Of a stretch of 64,000 nt of DNA, positions 25,023 to 33,230 are shown one piece after another. Source of the DNA: Anaerolineales bacterium (GTDB lineage Bacteria; Chloroflexota; Anaerolineae; Anaerolineales; Villigracilaceae); contig JADGEO010000001.1 of NCBI GenBank assembly GCA_016744335.1, positions 178,740 through 242,739 on the forward strand, written 5' to 3'. The translations under genes and the position numbers were made by a program. The stretch's first letter is position 1; each line of letters opens with the position of its first letter. Under the pieces are notes generated by a model. The model was not told the DNA's origin and did no database searches. It was given only the letters and a program-made list of their open reading frames with translations.

Positions 25023-25238
25023 ATGCCGCGCATCCGCTGTTCATATTTCAACTGCCTATATCTCGAGACAGACACCTGCACCGCCCCTTTTGTTGAGATT
25101 GACCCCGATATTGGTTGCACAACCTATGCCCAAACAGAAGACGACCTCATAGACGAAAGTGATGATTATGAAGATTGGGATGTGGAAGAACTTGACGTAA
25201 ACATAGACGATGAAGACGAAGAAATAAGCTGGGATTAA
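25023..25238 (+). CDS. Small acidic cysteine-containing protein
   Basis: A 71-residue protein preceded by AAAAGGAAAA. The first half has four Cys (residues 6, 11, 19 and 32) that could form a zinc site, beginning Met-Pro-Arg-Ile-Arg-Cys. The second half is almost all Asp and Glu, with net charge strongly negative and ending Ser-Trp-Asp. I do not recognise the family. The 24-base gap suggests co-expression with the VKOR gene; a thiol-oxidation link is possible but the protein has no signal peptide. Confidence 0.7.
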   Translation: MPRIRCSYFNCLYLETDTCTAPFVEIDPDIGCTTYAQTEDDLIDESDDYEDWDVEELDVNIDDEDEEISWD

Positions 25239-25274
25239 GCACACGCTACGCGCGTGACTTTGGGCTTGCCGCCG
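25230..25274. repeat. MITE-like end, copy C
   Basis: A single end of the repeat family at 5486-5641: GGGATTAAG, then CGCTACGCGCGTGACTTT and GGGCTTGCC. It overlaps the stop codon of the small acidic gene, so the element may supply that stop. No opposite end is recognised. Confidence 0.4.
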
Positions 25275-25279
25275 TTAAG

Positions 25280-25333
25280 AAAAACACCGAATCTTTTTAA
25301 AAAACATCTTTGAAGATTATTCGGTGTTTTTTT
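25280..25333 (+). terminator. Rho-independent terminator after the VKOR operon
   Basis: AAAAACACCGAAT and ATTCGGTGTTTTTTT enclose an AT-rich loop with an inner ATCTTT / GAAGAT pairing, followed by a long T-run. Confidence 0.85.
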
Positions 25334-25401
25334 GTTAAAATCCCACCCATATAAGATTTAAGCGGTAAAATAAACCCAAGTGACTTGAGAAGGAGTGAAA
25401 A

Positions 25402-26502
25402 ATGACAAAACATTTAAGATATATCTCAATACAGGGATATAAATCTATTTATAAATTAGAAAATTTAGCCCTAAACTCTTTGAATATCTTCATTGGTGCG
25501 AATGGGTCGGGGAAAACTAATTTTATTTCTGTATTTAAACTACTCAATCAAATTATAGATGAAAATTTACAGCTATATATTGCAAAAGAAGGTGGCGCGG
25601 ATAACTTACTACACTTTGGTCAAAAACAGAGCGAAACACTTGAACTAAGTCTTTCTTTTTCAGCGAATAAATATGATATATCTCTTACACCAGCATCAAG
25701 TGATACACTCATCTTCGGTACAGAAACAGTATCTTTTTATTCTGGAGAATACACAACACCCTACACAGAAGAACTGGGTTCAGGGCATCGCGAAACCCAT
25801 CTTGTAAAGACACTGCGAACACACAAAGAAAGAACAGTAGCATATTATGTTTTTCATACAATAAAAAGCTGGAAAGTCTATCATTTTCACGACACAAGCA
25901 AAAGCGCAAAAGTTAAACAACAAGGCAATATAAATGATAATGAAAATCTAAGAGCAGATGCTTCAAACTTAGCCGCTTTTTTATATCTTTTACGCGAAAA
26001 AAATAATGGGCATTATCAAAAAATCGTTTCGACTATCCAAATGGTAGCCCCCTTTTTTGACGATTTTAATCTTAGACCCAATCCGCTCAATGAAAAAACA
26101 ATTCGCCTAGAGTGGCGAGAGAAAGGCGCAGATTTTTATTTTGATGCGAACGCTTTATCAGATGGGACACTCCGATTTATCTGCTTAGCTACCTTATTGC
26201 TTCAACCCAATTTGCCTGCAACCATTTTAATAGACGAACCTGAATTAGGGCTACACCCTTACGCAATTACTGTTTTAGCCGCGCTAATCCAAAGTGCGGC
26301 AGAAAAAACTCAAGTAATTATTTCCACCCAATCTGTTCCTTTAGTCAACCAATTTGGGCCCGAAGATATTATCGTAGTAGACAGAGTGAAAGGAAAATCT
26401 ACCTTTAGACATCTCCAAGAAGCTGATTTAGAAAATTGGCTAGACGATTATGGCATGGGCGATTTATGGGAGAAAAATTTGCTTGGGGGCAGACCTAGAT
26501 GA
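25402..26502 (+). CDS. AAA-family ATPase (AAA_21/RecF-like)
   Basis: A 366-residue ABC/SMC-like ATPase. Walker A is Gly32-Ala-Asn-Gly-Ser-Gly-Lys-Thr39, Walker B with signature region is Ile-Leu-Ile-Asp-Glu-Pro-Glu-Leu-Gly-Leu-His-Pro, and Leu-Ser-Asp-Gly-Thr-Leu-Arg matches the signature loop. Between the halves is a charged insert typical of such ATPases. It is more AT-rich than flanking housekeeping genes. Its stop overlaps the next ATG by four bases. Paired with DUF4276, the likely role is defence or DNA repair, by analogy with other ATPase/nuclease-like pairs; this is inference. Confidence 0.9.
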   Translation: MTKHLRYISIQGYKSIYKLENLALNSLNIFIGANGSGKTNFISVFKLLNQIIDENLQLYIAKEGGADNLLHFGQKQSETLELSLSFSANKYDISLTPASSDTLIFGTETVSFYSGEYTTPYTEELGSGHRETHLVKTLRTHKERTVAYYVFHTIKSWKVYHFHDTSKSAKVKQQGNINDNENLRADASNLAAFLYLLREKNNGHYQKIVSTIQMVAPFFDDFNLRPNPLNEKTIRLEWREKGADFYFDANALSDGTLRFICLATLLLQPNLPATILIDEPELGLHPYAITVLAALIQSAAEKTQVIISTQSVPLVNQFGPEDIIVVDRVKGKSTFRHLQEADLENWLDDYGMGDLWEKNLLGGRPR

Positions 26503-27161
26503 AACGCGTTCTTATTTCCGTAGAAGGGCAAACAGAAGAAACTTTTATTCGAGAAATACTTCGAGAGCATTTATGGGCGCATGGCGTAGACGCTCAAGCT
26601 ATAATTCTATCTACTAAACGCACCAAACAAGGAAATAAATTTAAAGGCGGCTTAACTTCCTACCGTCAAGCAAATCAAGAAATCTCCAGACTATTAAACG
26701 ACACAAATGCAGTCGCTGTTTCAACTATGTACGACCTTTACGGTCTGCCAAATGATTTTCCTGCAAAAGAAACTTCTTTGCCCAAAAATGGTGTTGACAA
26801 AGCCCTTTACCTTGAAGGCGCGTTCCAAGAAAAAATTAACAATCCACGTTTTCACCCCTACCTACAAGTACACGAATTTGAAGCCCTACTTTTTGTCTCT
26901 CCTGCTTCTACCGCGCAAATTCTCTCAGAACAAAATTTATCAGTTGATTTACTTCAAATTAGAGAAAATTTCCCCACACCCGAAGATATAAACGATAATC
27001 CCCAAACCGCACCATCGAAAAGACTATTAGCTCTCTACCCTGAATATAAGAAACCACTTCACGGAGCATTGGCAATCAAAGAAATAGGATTAGATTCTAT
27101 TCGAGCAGAATGTTTGCACTTTCATAACTGGATAGAATGGCTCGAATCCCTGGGAGATTAA
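26499..27161 (+). CDS. DUF4276 protein
   Basis: A 220-residue protein beginning Val-Leu-Ile-Ser-Val-Glu-Gly-Gln-Thr-Glu-Glu-Thr-Phe, the DUF4276 start, with Glu9, Glu13 and Glu14 conserved-looking acidic residues. Later are Tyr-Asp-Leu-Tyr-Gly-Leu-Pro and Gln-Val-His-Glu-Phe-Glu-Ala-Leu-Leu-Phe, also family marks. The acidic layout recalls a TOPRIM-type metal site but I cannot confirm it. DUF4276 genes usually sit directly after an AAA ATPase gene, as here, with ATGA overlap. Confidence 0.85.
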   Translation: MKRVLISVEGQTEETFIREILREHLWAHGVDAQAIILSTKRTKQGNKFKGGLTSYRQANQEISRLLNDTNAVAVSTMYDLYGLPNDFPAKETSLPKNGVDKALYLEGAFQEKINNPRFHPYLQVHEFEALLFVSPASTAQILSEQNLSVDLLQIRENFPTPEDINDNPQTAPSKRLLALYPEYKKPLHGALAIKEIGLDSIRAECLHFHNWIEWLESLGD

Positions 27162-27162
27162 A

Positions 27163-28359
27163 ATGATTCTTGTAGACAAGCCCTATCTTTCAAATTTTTT
27201 AAAAGAAACCAGCATTAAATTTGACATCCCAATTGTGGGCACCAAAGCCGCGTGTGACACTTCAACGTCGCTCAGTACAGGTTTTGGCTTGGGTACATCC
27301 GATAACCTTTTATCTGAGCGAGACACAATAAGCTTGCTACACGAAAACAAAAAAGCACGAGTTTACACCAACTCAGAGAACGCTATTGGCTGGATCGCAG
27401 AAAATTTAGCCTTTACCGATTTACCCGCCAAAATTGAGATTTTCAAAAACAAAGCAAAATTTCGCGAATTAATGCGCCCAATGCTCCCTCATTTTTATTT
27501 TCAAGAAATTGCTTTATATGAATTAGATGATGTAGCTATTAACGAAATTCCCCTACCCTTCATTATCAAACCTAACGTGGGATTTTTCAGCTTAGGCGTG
27601 CATAAAGTTTCAACCGCGGAAGAATGGGAAGATGTAAAAAGGACTATAAAAGCAGAAACCGCAGAAAAAGATAAACACTACCCTACCGAAGTTTTAGATA
27701 CAACCACTTTCATTATTGAAGAAAATATAGAGGGCGAAGAATTTGCTTTTGATGCTTATTTTGATGACAATGGCAAGCCCGTTATTTTAGGCATCTACAA
27801 ACATCTCTTTTCCTCAGAAAACGATGTGAGTGATCGGATTTACATCACATCAAAAGAAGTGATAGAAAAAAACCTAGGCGGTTTTACTGACTGGCTTCAA
27901 GAAATTAGTAATTTAGCAAAGATGAGCAACTTCCCCGTCCACGTTGAAGTACGGCGTAATGGTGAAGACAAGATTGTGCCGATTGAAGTTAATCCGCTTC
28001 GTTTTGGGGGCTGGTGTACTACAGCAGATATGACCGCATCTGCTTATGGATTTAATCCTTATGTCTATTATTTTGAAAATAAAAAACCTGATTGGGATGA
28101 AATCCTATCTACGCGAGCAGAAAAACTCTACAGCTTGGTGGTGCTAGATAACTCCACAGGTTACACAGGAACAGAAATCGCTGAGTTTGATTATGACGCG
28201 CTCTTGGCGAGTTTTGAAAATCCGCTTGAATTGCGAAAAATCGATTATAGAGAATTTCCCGTTTTTGGTTTTTTATTTCTTGAAACGCGCGCGGAGAATT
28301 TCGGAGAGCTGGAAAGGATTTTGAAATCGGATTTGAGAGAATTTGTAAAAAGCCTATGA
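27163..28359 (+). CDS. ATP-grasp domain protein, third gene of the AAA/DUF4276 unit
   Basis: A 398-residue ATP-grasp enzyme: phosphate-binding strand Phe-Ile-Ile-Lys-Pro-Asn-Val-Gly, adenine-region Phe-Ile-Ile-Glu-Glu-Asn-Ile-Glu-Gly-Glu-Glu-Phe and metal motif Pro-Ile-Glu-Val-Asn-Pro. Such enzymes join a carboxylate to an amine or thiol through an acyl phosphate; the substrates are unknown. It begins one base after the DUF4276 stop, so co-translation is likely. It contains the short palindrome insert at 27258-27281 and its last three codons lie in a REP-like hairpin. Confidence 0.85.
   Translation: MILVDKPYLSNFLKETSIKFDIPIVGTKAACDTSTSLSTGFGLGTSDNLLSERDTISLLHENKKARVYTNSENAIGWIAENLAFTDLPAKIEIFKNKAKFRELMRPMLPHFYFQEIALYELDDVAINEIPLPFIIKPNVGFFSLGVHKVSTAEEWEDVKRTIKAETAEKDKHYPTEVLDTTTFIIEENIEGEEFAFDAYFDDNGKPVILGIYKHLFSSENDVSDRIYITSKEVIEKNLGGFTDWLQEISNLAKMSNFPVHVEVRRNGEDKIVPIEVNPLRFGGWCTTADMTASAYGFNPYVYYFENKKPDWDEILSTRAEKLYSLVVLDNSTGYTGTEIAEFDYDALLASFENPLELRKIDYREFPVFGFLFLETRAENFGELERILKSDLREFVKSL
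27258..27281. repeat. In-frame palindromic insert, ATP-grasp gene
   Basis: CACTTCAACGTCGCTCAGTA plus four bases, encoding Thr-Ser-Thr-Ser-Leu-Ser-Thr. Same consensus as the inserts at 28585, 30670, 30925, 35830 and 43863. Confidence 0.6.
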
Positions 28360-28440
28360 ATGAATTCATAGGCTGATAATAGGAAATCCGTTTAAAACGG
28401 ACTTTGTGTTTTAGCGTGGGATTAAAATCCCATATACCTG
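28351..28440. repeat. REP-like triple-hairpin repeat, copy 1
   Basis: Three successive palindromes: AGCCTATGAAT / ATTCATAGGCT, AATCCGTTT / AAACGGACTT and TGGGATT / AATCCCA. The same order recurs inverted at 46301-46386. It overlaps the stop codon of the ATP-grasp gene and separates it from the convergent mtaB gene, so it also works as a terminator candidate. Confidence 0.7.
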
Positions 28441-29802
28441 CTAAAGAATATCACCCAAAATCACATTCCCCTCTATTTTAACTAAAGAAACTTTATCAAC
28501 CCGATTCCATCTCGGCTCAGATGCAACCGCTCGGACGCGCAGATAATTCCCCGATAAACCTTGCATTTGAAAATTCCCATTATCCACTTCGTCTCTGCTC
28601 AGCGCAGGCAATTCTTTGCTAGATTCCCACAAAATATCCATTGTTTTACCAATAAACTTATTACGGTAATTCAATTCCATATCTGCAAAAACTTCTCGCA
28701 ATTTCGCATTACGCGATTTGCGCGTTTTTTTATCTAACTGCTTTTTCATTCGTGAGGCTGGTGTCCCTTCACGCGGAGAATAAGTAAAAATATGCCCACC
28801 TGCAAAGTTCATTTCCTGCACAAAGTCTAGGGTTTCAGCGAATTCTTCTTCTGTTTCTCCGGGAAATCCAGCAATAATATCTGTTGTAATCGCCACATCG
28901 GGCATCACCTCGCGAGCAGAGACAACCAAAGCTCTAAATTCTTCTCGCGTGGTATTACGTCTCATTCTGCGCAAAACGCTATCGCTCCCCGATTGTAGGG
29001 GAAGGTGAAGATGGGGCATTAGGCGCGGATCACGCCAGAGTTCGAAAAGGTCGGGTTCTATATTCCATGGCTCTAAAGAAGAAAGGCGCAGGCGGGGAAC
29101 AGAAGTTTGTTCAAGGATAGATTTTATTAGTATCCCCATTTTGCCCCCCTCTTTAATCTCCCCCCGATGGGGGGAGAAATCCGTCCCTTCGCCCATCGGG
29201 GGAAGGCTTTCCCACGACCCTAAATGCACGCCCGTCAAAACAACTTCTTTCGCTTCCCCATTCACAGCAGACTGAATATCAACGATAATTTCATCAAGAG
29301 GGCGAGAAATACTGCTTCCACGCGCAACTGTTGTGATACAAAAAGTACATTCATTATCACAGCCATCTTGCACTTTAATAAAGGCGCGCGTGCGAGCGCG
29401 GTATCCCGGAAGTGGAATCCTTTGAAGGGGTTCAAGGTCAAAGGCTTCGGCAAGCTCAGCCCGATGGGCTTCAGGTTTAATGTTGAGATAATTAGCAACA
29501 AGATTTTCTTTTTCATCGTTAAGAACAACATGACGTGAAAGTTCTGCCGCTTTCTCTGGCTCCATTGTTGCCCAGCAACCTGTGGCGATGATTTCTTCTA
29601 TACCTGCATTTCTTGCACGCCGAATAACTTTGCGAGAATCTGCCGCGGCGTTACGCGTCACGGTGCAAGTATTAACGACTGCCAAATCCGCATTTTCAGC
29701 GGTGCCAACTATCTCATGCCCCGCGGCACGAAACTGAAGAGCTATTTTTTCTATCTCGGCTTGGTTGAGCCTACAACCGATGGAATCAAGGAAAATTTTC
29801 AT
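28441..29802 (-). CDS. mtaB: tRNA t6A37 methylthiotransferase MtaB
   Basis: A 453-residue radical-SAM enzyme that adds a methylthio group to t6A37 of tRNA. The N-terminal MTTase domain has cluster cysteines in Gly-Cys-Arg-Leu-Asn-Gln, Asn-Thr-Cys-Thr-Val and Gly-Cys-Trp-Ala; the radical-SAM triad is Cys-Asp-Asn-Glu-Cys-Thr-Phe-Cys; a C-terminal TRAM-like domain follows. The ATG at 29800-29802 gives the canonical Met-Lys-Ile-Phe-Leu start. Two inserts break the usual alignment: a 20-25-residue Pro/Gly-rich stretch made by a hairpin repeat at 29145-29215 and a palindrome near the C-terminus. Confidence 0.95.
   Translation of the reverse strand: MKIFLDSIGCRLNQAEIEKIALQFRAAGHEIVGTAENADLAVVNTCTVTRNAAADSRKVIRRARNAGIEEIIATGCWATMEPEKAAELSRHVVLNDEKENLVANYLNIKPEAHRAELAEAFDLEPLQRIPLPGYRARTRAFIKVQDGCDNECTFCITTVARGSSISRPLDEIIVDIQSAVNGEAKEVVLTGVHLGSWESLPPMGEGTDFSPHRGEIKEGGKMGILIKSILEQTSVPRLRLSSLEPWNIEPDLFELWRDPRLMPHLHLPLQSGSDSVLRRMRRNTTREEFRALVVSAREVMPDVAITTDIIAGFPGETEEEFAETLDFVQEMNFAGGHIFTYSPREGTPASRMKKQLDKKTRKSRNAKLREVFADMELNYRNKFIGKTMDILWESSKELPALSRDEVDNGNFQMQGLSGNYLRVRAVASEPRWNRVDKVSLVKIEGNVILGDIL
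28585..28608. repeat. In-frame palindromic insert, mtaB
   Basis: CACTTCGTCTCTGCTCAGCG and following bases; on the coding strand it reads Pro-Ala-Leu-Ser-Arg-Asp-Glu, in the C-terminal domain. Confidence 0.6.
29145..29215. repeat. GC-rich hairpin repeat inserted inside mtaB
   Basis: CTCCCCCC / GGGGGGAG and CCCCCGATGGG / CCCATCGGGGG pairings fill a stretch of mtaB that relatives lack. It adds about 20 residues without changing the frame, within the loop after Leu-Gly-Ser-Trp and before Ile-Leu-Glu-Gln-Thr-Ser-Val-Pro. Confidence 0.65.
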
Positions 29803-29872
29803 GGGGAAGATTTTATCATGGAGCAAAAAAGAGCACACAATTTAATAGAGCAGATTATAATAATTACAGAAA

Positions 29873-30096
29873 CTTAAACACAAAGGTCACAACGGCTCTC
29901 AAAGAAAAAACAAAAAACTTTTCTTAGTGCTTCCTTCGCGTCCTTTGTATTTAAATTAAAAAATTCGCGCAATTCGCTAATTCGCAAACATTCGCGTTAA
30001 AAAAACAACTACAAAAGGTTTAAACACAAAGGCCACAAAGGTTCACCAAGAAAAACAAAAAACTTAGTGCCTTCTTCGTGCCCCTCGTGATTAAAA
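29873..30096. repeat. Tandem pair of CACAAAGG-type imperfect inverted repeats
   Basis: The 300-bp gap between mtaB and the helicase gene has no coding sequence. Two similar units of about 80 bp, at 29873-29955 and 30020-30096, each start TTAAACACAAAGGnCACAA and end in a complementary CGTGnCC(T/C)TTNGTG-like arm. Between them is a run of ATTCGCG phrases with internal symmetry at 29965-30000. Similar phrases recur at 32360-32560, 33130-33200, 33483-33525 and 54262-54332. Confidence 0.55.
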
Positions 30097-30103
30097 CAAA
30101 ACT

Positions 30104-32353
30104 ATGACCATCTCCTTCCGACCCTCCCAGCAAAAAATCCTCGCCTACACCCACGGCACAATGGGAATCTCCGCCGTGCCAGGCTCAGGCAAAACCTTCA
30201 CCCTCTCTGCCCTCGCCGCCGAAATTATTGGGCGTGGAGAACTCGACACAGAGCAAGAAGTTCTCATTGTCACCCTCGTTAATTCTGCTGTAGACAATTT
30301 CTCTAGCAGTATCAACGAATTTATCACCGCACGCGGATTATTGCCGCGCGTTGGCTACCGCGTCCGCACCCTGCATGGGCTGGCGCACGATATTGTCCGA
30401 GAAAAACCGGGCGTGGTCGGGCTAGATGAGCAATTTAACATTATTGATGAACGCGAAGCCAACTATATTCGCAAAGAAGCCATTGCCGCGTGGCTGGCGG
30501 CAAATCCATACGCCCTCGATGAATATCTCGACCCCGAAATGGACGAATCTAAAGCCGATTGGGTGCGCCGCCAACAGCTCCCCTATATGCTCGAGAGCCT
30601 CGCCAATGCCTTCATCCGCTCTGCAAAAGATCGCCGAATTATGCCTGAGCACCTCCGCGCTCAACTCGACCCTTCGACAGGCTCAGGGCACCCCGCACCC
30701 CTCCCCCTCGCCGAAATGGGGCTCGCCATTTACACCGATTATCAGCGCGCCCTCACCTATCGCGGCGCGGTCGATTTTGACGATCTCATTCGCCTTTCCC
30801 TTGAACTCCTCGAGCGCGATCCCGATTTCCGAGAGCGTCTGCGCTACCGTTTTCCCTATATTCTCGAAGACGAAGCCCAAGATTCTAGCCAAACCCAAGA
30901 GAAAATTCTGCGCCTACTGAGTGGCACTTCGACAGGCTCAGCACAAGGCAATTGGGTGCGTGTTGGCGACCCAAATCAGGCAATTTTTGAAACCTTCACC
31001 ACCGCAGATCCGCAACTTTTGCGAGATTTTATTGCCCACGAAGCCGATTATAGCCGCGAGTTGCCCAACTCTGGGCGTTCGCAACCCGCCGTAATCGATT
31101 TGGCAAATCAGCTTATAAATTGGGTGATGGAGGGACATCCCGACTTGGGTTCCCGCAACGCACTTGGATTGCCCCTCATCGAGCCGACTGCCCCCAACGA
31201 TCCACAACCGAACCCGCCCCTGAATTGGGCTGGGGTGCATCTCATCAACAAAGGATTCAGCCCCGAGCAGGAAAAGCAAGCCCTCGTGAAATCGGTGAAG
31301 AAATGGTTGCCAGAAAATCAAGATAAAACTTGCGCCATTCTCGTTCCCTATAACAAAGATGGCGCGGAGTTAGCAGACAGACTAAAAAAAGAAGATATAG
31401 AAGTGGTCGAATTGCTCACATCTACGCAATCGACGCGGCAAACGGCTGGCGCGTTGGGGAATATCATCCAATATCTTTCTGATCCGCAATCGGCACGGAA
31501 ATTGGCAAGTGTCTACCGCGTTTGGCGTAGGGAATGGAAGGAAGATGAAGAATACGCAGAGCTGTATAAATACGTTACTGCGCTAATTCGTAAGACGGGG
31601 AAAACGGAAATGCTCCTCGCCCCCTCCCACGCTGATGAATGGCTGGCAAGTTTAGACGAGGTGGAATCGGAGGAAGTCATCCAAGAAATTTTGCTTTTCA
31701 GAGAAACGGTCACACGCTGGCTGGATGCGGTCACGCTTCCCATCGATCAATTAATTTTAACGCTGGCGCAAGACCTTTTCGCCGAAGCTGTTGACTTGGC
31801 GTTGGCGCATAAATTGGCGTTGGTGCTAAAACAGGCGCAAAATGACCATCTCGATTGGCGACTCCCAGAGTTGACGGGGGAGTTGGCTGTGATTGCCAAA
31901 AATCAGCGTAAATTCATCGGTTTTTCGGCGGAAGATGCGGGTTTTGATCCATCCAATCACAAGGGAAAAGTGGTCGTGGCAACCATGCACAAGGCGAAGG
32001 GGCTGGAGTGGGACCGCGTTTATTTGACTTCGGTGAATAATTATACTTTTCCAGCCGGTCAGCCAAATGACAGCTATATTTCGGAAAAATGGTTTCTCCG
32101 TGATAACCTAAACCTTGAAGCCGAAGCCCTAGCTCAACTAGATATCGCCACGCAAACCGGCGAATACGATTGGTACAGCGAGGGGCAAGCCACCCTTGCG
32201 GCGCGCACAGATTATGTGCGCGAGCGGTTGCGCTTGTTATATGTAGGCATCACCCGCGCAAAGGAGGAGTTGGTGCTAACGTGGAATACGGGGAGGGGAA
32301 TGCAAACGCAGGCATTGGGGTTTGCGGCGTTGGAAGGGGAAAATGAAGAATGA
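30104..32353 (+). CDS. UvrD/PcrA-type ATP-dependent DNA helicase
   Basis: A 749-residue superfamily 1A helicase. Motif I is Ala-Val-Pro-Gly-Ser-Gly-Lys-Thr, motif II Glu-Asp-Glu-Ala-Gln-Asp, motif III Gly-Asp-Pro-Asn-Gln-Ala-Ile, motif V Thr-Met-His-Lys-Ala-Lys-Gly-Leu-Glu-Trp and motif VI Leu-Leu-Tyr-Val-Gly-Ile-Thr-Arg-Ala-Lys. It lacks a nuclease domain. Codon use is more GC-rich than neighbours and the gene holds two palindromic inserts (30670 and 30925), both in frame. Role is DNA unwinding in repair or replication restart. Confidence 0.92.
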   Translation: MTISFRPSQQKILAYTHGTMGISAVPGSGKTFTLSALAAEIIGRGELDTEQEVLIVTLVNSAVDNFSSSINEFITARGLLPRVGYRVRTLHGLAHDIVREKPGVVGLDEQFNIIDEREANYIRKEAIAAWLAANPYALDEYLDPEMDESKADWVRRQQLPYMLESLANAFIRSAKDRRIMPEHLRAQLDPSTGSGHPAPLPLAEMGLAIYTDYQRALTYRGAVDFDDLIRLSLELLERDPDFRERLRYRFPYILEDEAQDSSQTQEKILRLLSGTSTGSAQGNWVRVGDPNQAIFETFTTADPQLLRDFIAHEADYSRELPNSGRSQPAVIDLANQLINWVMEGHPDLGSRNALGLPLIEPTAPNDPQPNPPLNWAGVHLINKGFSPEQEKQALVKSVKKWLPENQDKTCAILVPYNKDGAELADRLKKEDIEVVELLTSTQSTRQTAGALGNIIQYLSDPQSARKLASVYRVWRREWKEDEEYAELYKYVTALIRKTGKTEMLLAPSHADEWLASLDEVESEEVIQEILLFRETVTRWLDAVTLPIDQLILTLAQDLFAEAVDLALAHKLALVLKQAQNDHLDWRLPELTGELAVIAKNQRKFIGFSAEDAGFDPSNHKGKVVVATMHKAKGLEWDRVYLTSVNNYTFPAGQPNDSYISEKWFLRDNLNLEAEALAQLDIATQTGEYDWYSEGQATLAARTDYVRERLRLLYVGITRAKEELVLTWNTGRGMQTQALGFAALEGENEE
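30670..30688. repeat. In-frame palindromic insert 1, helicase gene
   Basis: CCCTTCGACAGGCTCAGGG, a perfect inverted repeat around the centre, encoding Pro-Ser-Thr-Gly-Ser-Gly in a region variable among helicases. Confidence 0.7.
30925..30948. repeat. In-frame palindromic insert 2, helicase gene
   Basis: CACTTCGACAGGCTCAGCAC plus four bases, encoding Thr-Ser-Thr-Gly-Ser-Ala-Gln-Gly just before motif III. Confidence 0.7.
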
Positions 32354-32634
32354 GGAAGTTTGAACACGGAGAGCACGGAGTTCACGGAGATTTTTTGAGA
32401 GGGAGAGAAAGAAAGTATTAACCTTGCTCTAGCCGCTGTCCCCAGCGGCGGGGGAAATGCCTTAACGCGAATGTTCGCGAATGAGCGAATTCCGCGAATG
32501 TTTTTTTATTTTTTGCTTTTATTCGCGCCATTCGTATATTCGCGAACATTCGCGTTGAGAAAAATGCGGCAAACTGCTCACCATTCACCACGAAAGGGAA
32601 ATGGTATGAATTTGAAGATATAATAAAGGGCATT
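32350..32634. repeat. Repeat block upstream of the HigA-type gene
   Basis: No gene is seen. The block opens with GAACACGGAGAGCACGGAGT right after the helicase stop, holds inverted CGCGAATGTTCGCGAAT phrases at 32463-32560, and ends with AAATGGTATGAATTTGAAGA just before the antitoxin ATG. The first and last phrases recur in the same order after the gene (33119-33230). Confidence 0.6.
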
Positions 32635-33057
32635 ATGAATATAAAACCAATCCGTACAAAAGAAGATTACGAAAATGCACTAAAAGAAATTGAACGTCTA
32701 TTAGACGCCGAAGCGGGAACGCCAGAAGAAGATAAATTGGAAGTTCTTTCTATTCTCGTAGATATTTATGAATCAGAGCATTATGCGATTCCACTTCCTG
32801 ATCCAATAGCGGCGATTGAGTATCATGCAGAACGCTTAAAATTATCCCGCAAAGATTTAGCAGAGCATATTGGGAGCGCATCTTGTGTTTCAGAAATTCT
32901 AAATCGTAAAAGAAGACTCACGATGAAGATGATTAGGAACCTGAACACGGCGTTGGATATTCCACTTGATATTTTGACGCAAGATTATGAGCTTGAGGGG
33001 CAGAAGAAGGAGAAGAACCGAGGCAATCTTTTTGGACGGGAATTGGTGAAGGTGTGA
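32635..33057 (+). CDS. HigA-type antitoxin / XRE-family regulator without adjacent toxin
   Basis: A 140-residue protein. The N-terminal half (Ile-Arg-Thr-Lys-Glu-Asp-Tyr-Glu-Asn-Ala-Leu) is the acidic toxin-binding region of COG5499-like HigA antitoxins; residues about 75-125 are an HTH (Leu-Ser-Arg-Lys-Asp-Leu-Ala-Glu-His-Ile ... Val-Ser-Glu-Ile-Leu-Asn). In the usual arrangement a RelE-like toxin gene precedes it, but the upstream 280 bases hold only repeats. It may be a solitary regulator or a leftover after toxin loss. AAAGGG eight bases upstream is a modest ribosome site. Confidence 0.85.
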   Translation: MNIKPIRTKEDYENALKEIERLLDAEAGTPEEDKLEVLSILVDIYESEHYAIPLPDPIAAIEYHAERLKLSRKDLAEHIGSASCVSEILNRKRRLTMKMIRNLNTALDIPLDILTQDYELEGQKKEKNRGNLFGRELVKV

Positions 33058-33118
33058 TTGGGTGATATTAGTTTTTTGAATATGCAGGCGTTGAGGGTTT
33101 ACGGTTTTAGAAATGCAG

Positions 33119-33230
33119 AATGATAAATGGGGAAGTTTGAATACGGAGCGCACGGAGTTCACGGATTTTCTAACGCTAATTTGCGCGAATAGAGAAATGG
33201 CACGAATTTGAAGACAATAAAGTAATGAAG
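33119..33230. repeat. Repeat block downstream of the HigA-type gene
   Basis: AAGTTTGAATACGGAGCGCA at 33132 onward and AGAAATGGCACGAATTTGAA at 33192 onward are direct repeats of the block that precedes the antitoxin. The pair flanks the gene as a cassette-like unit. Confidence 0.6.
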
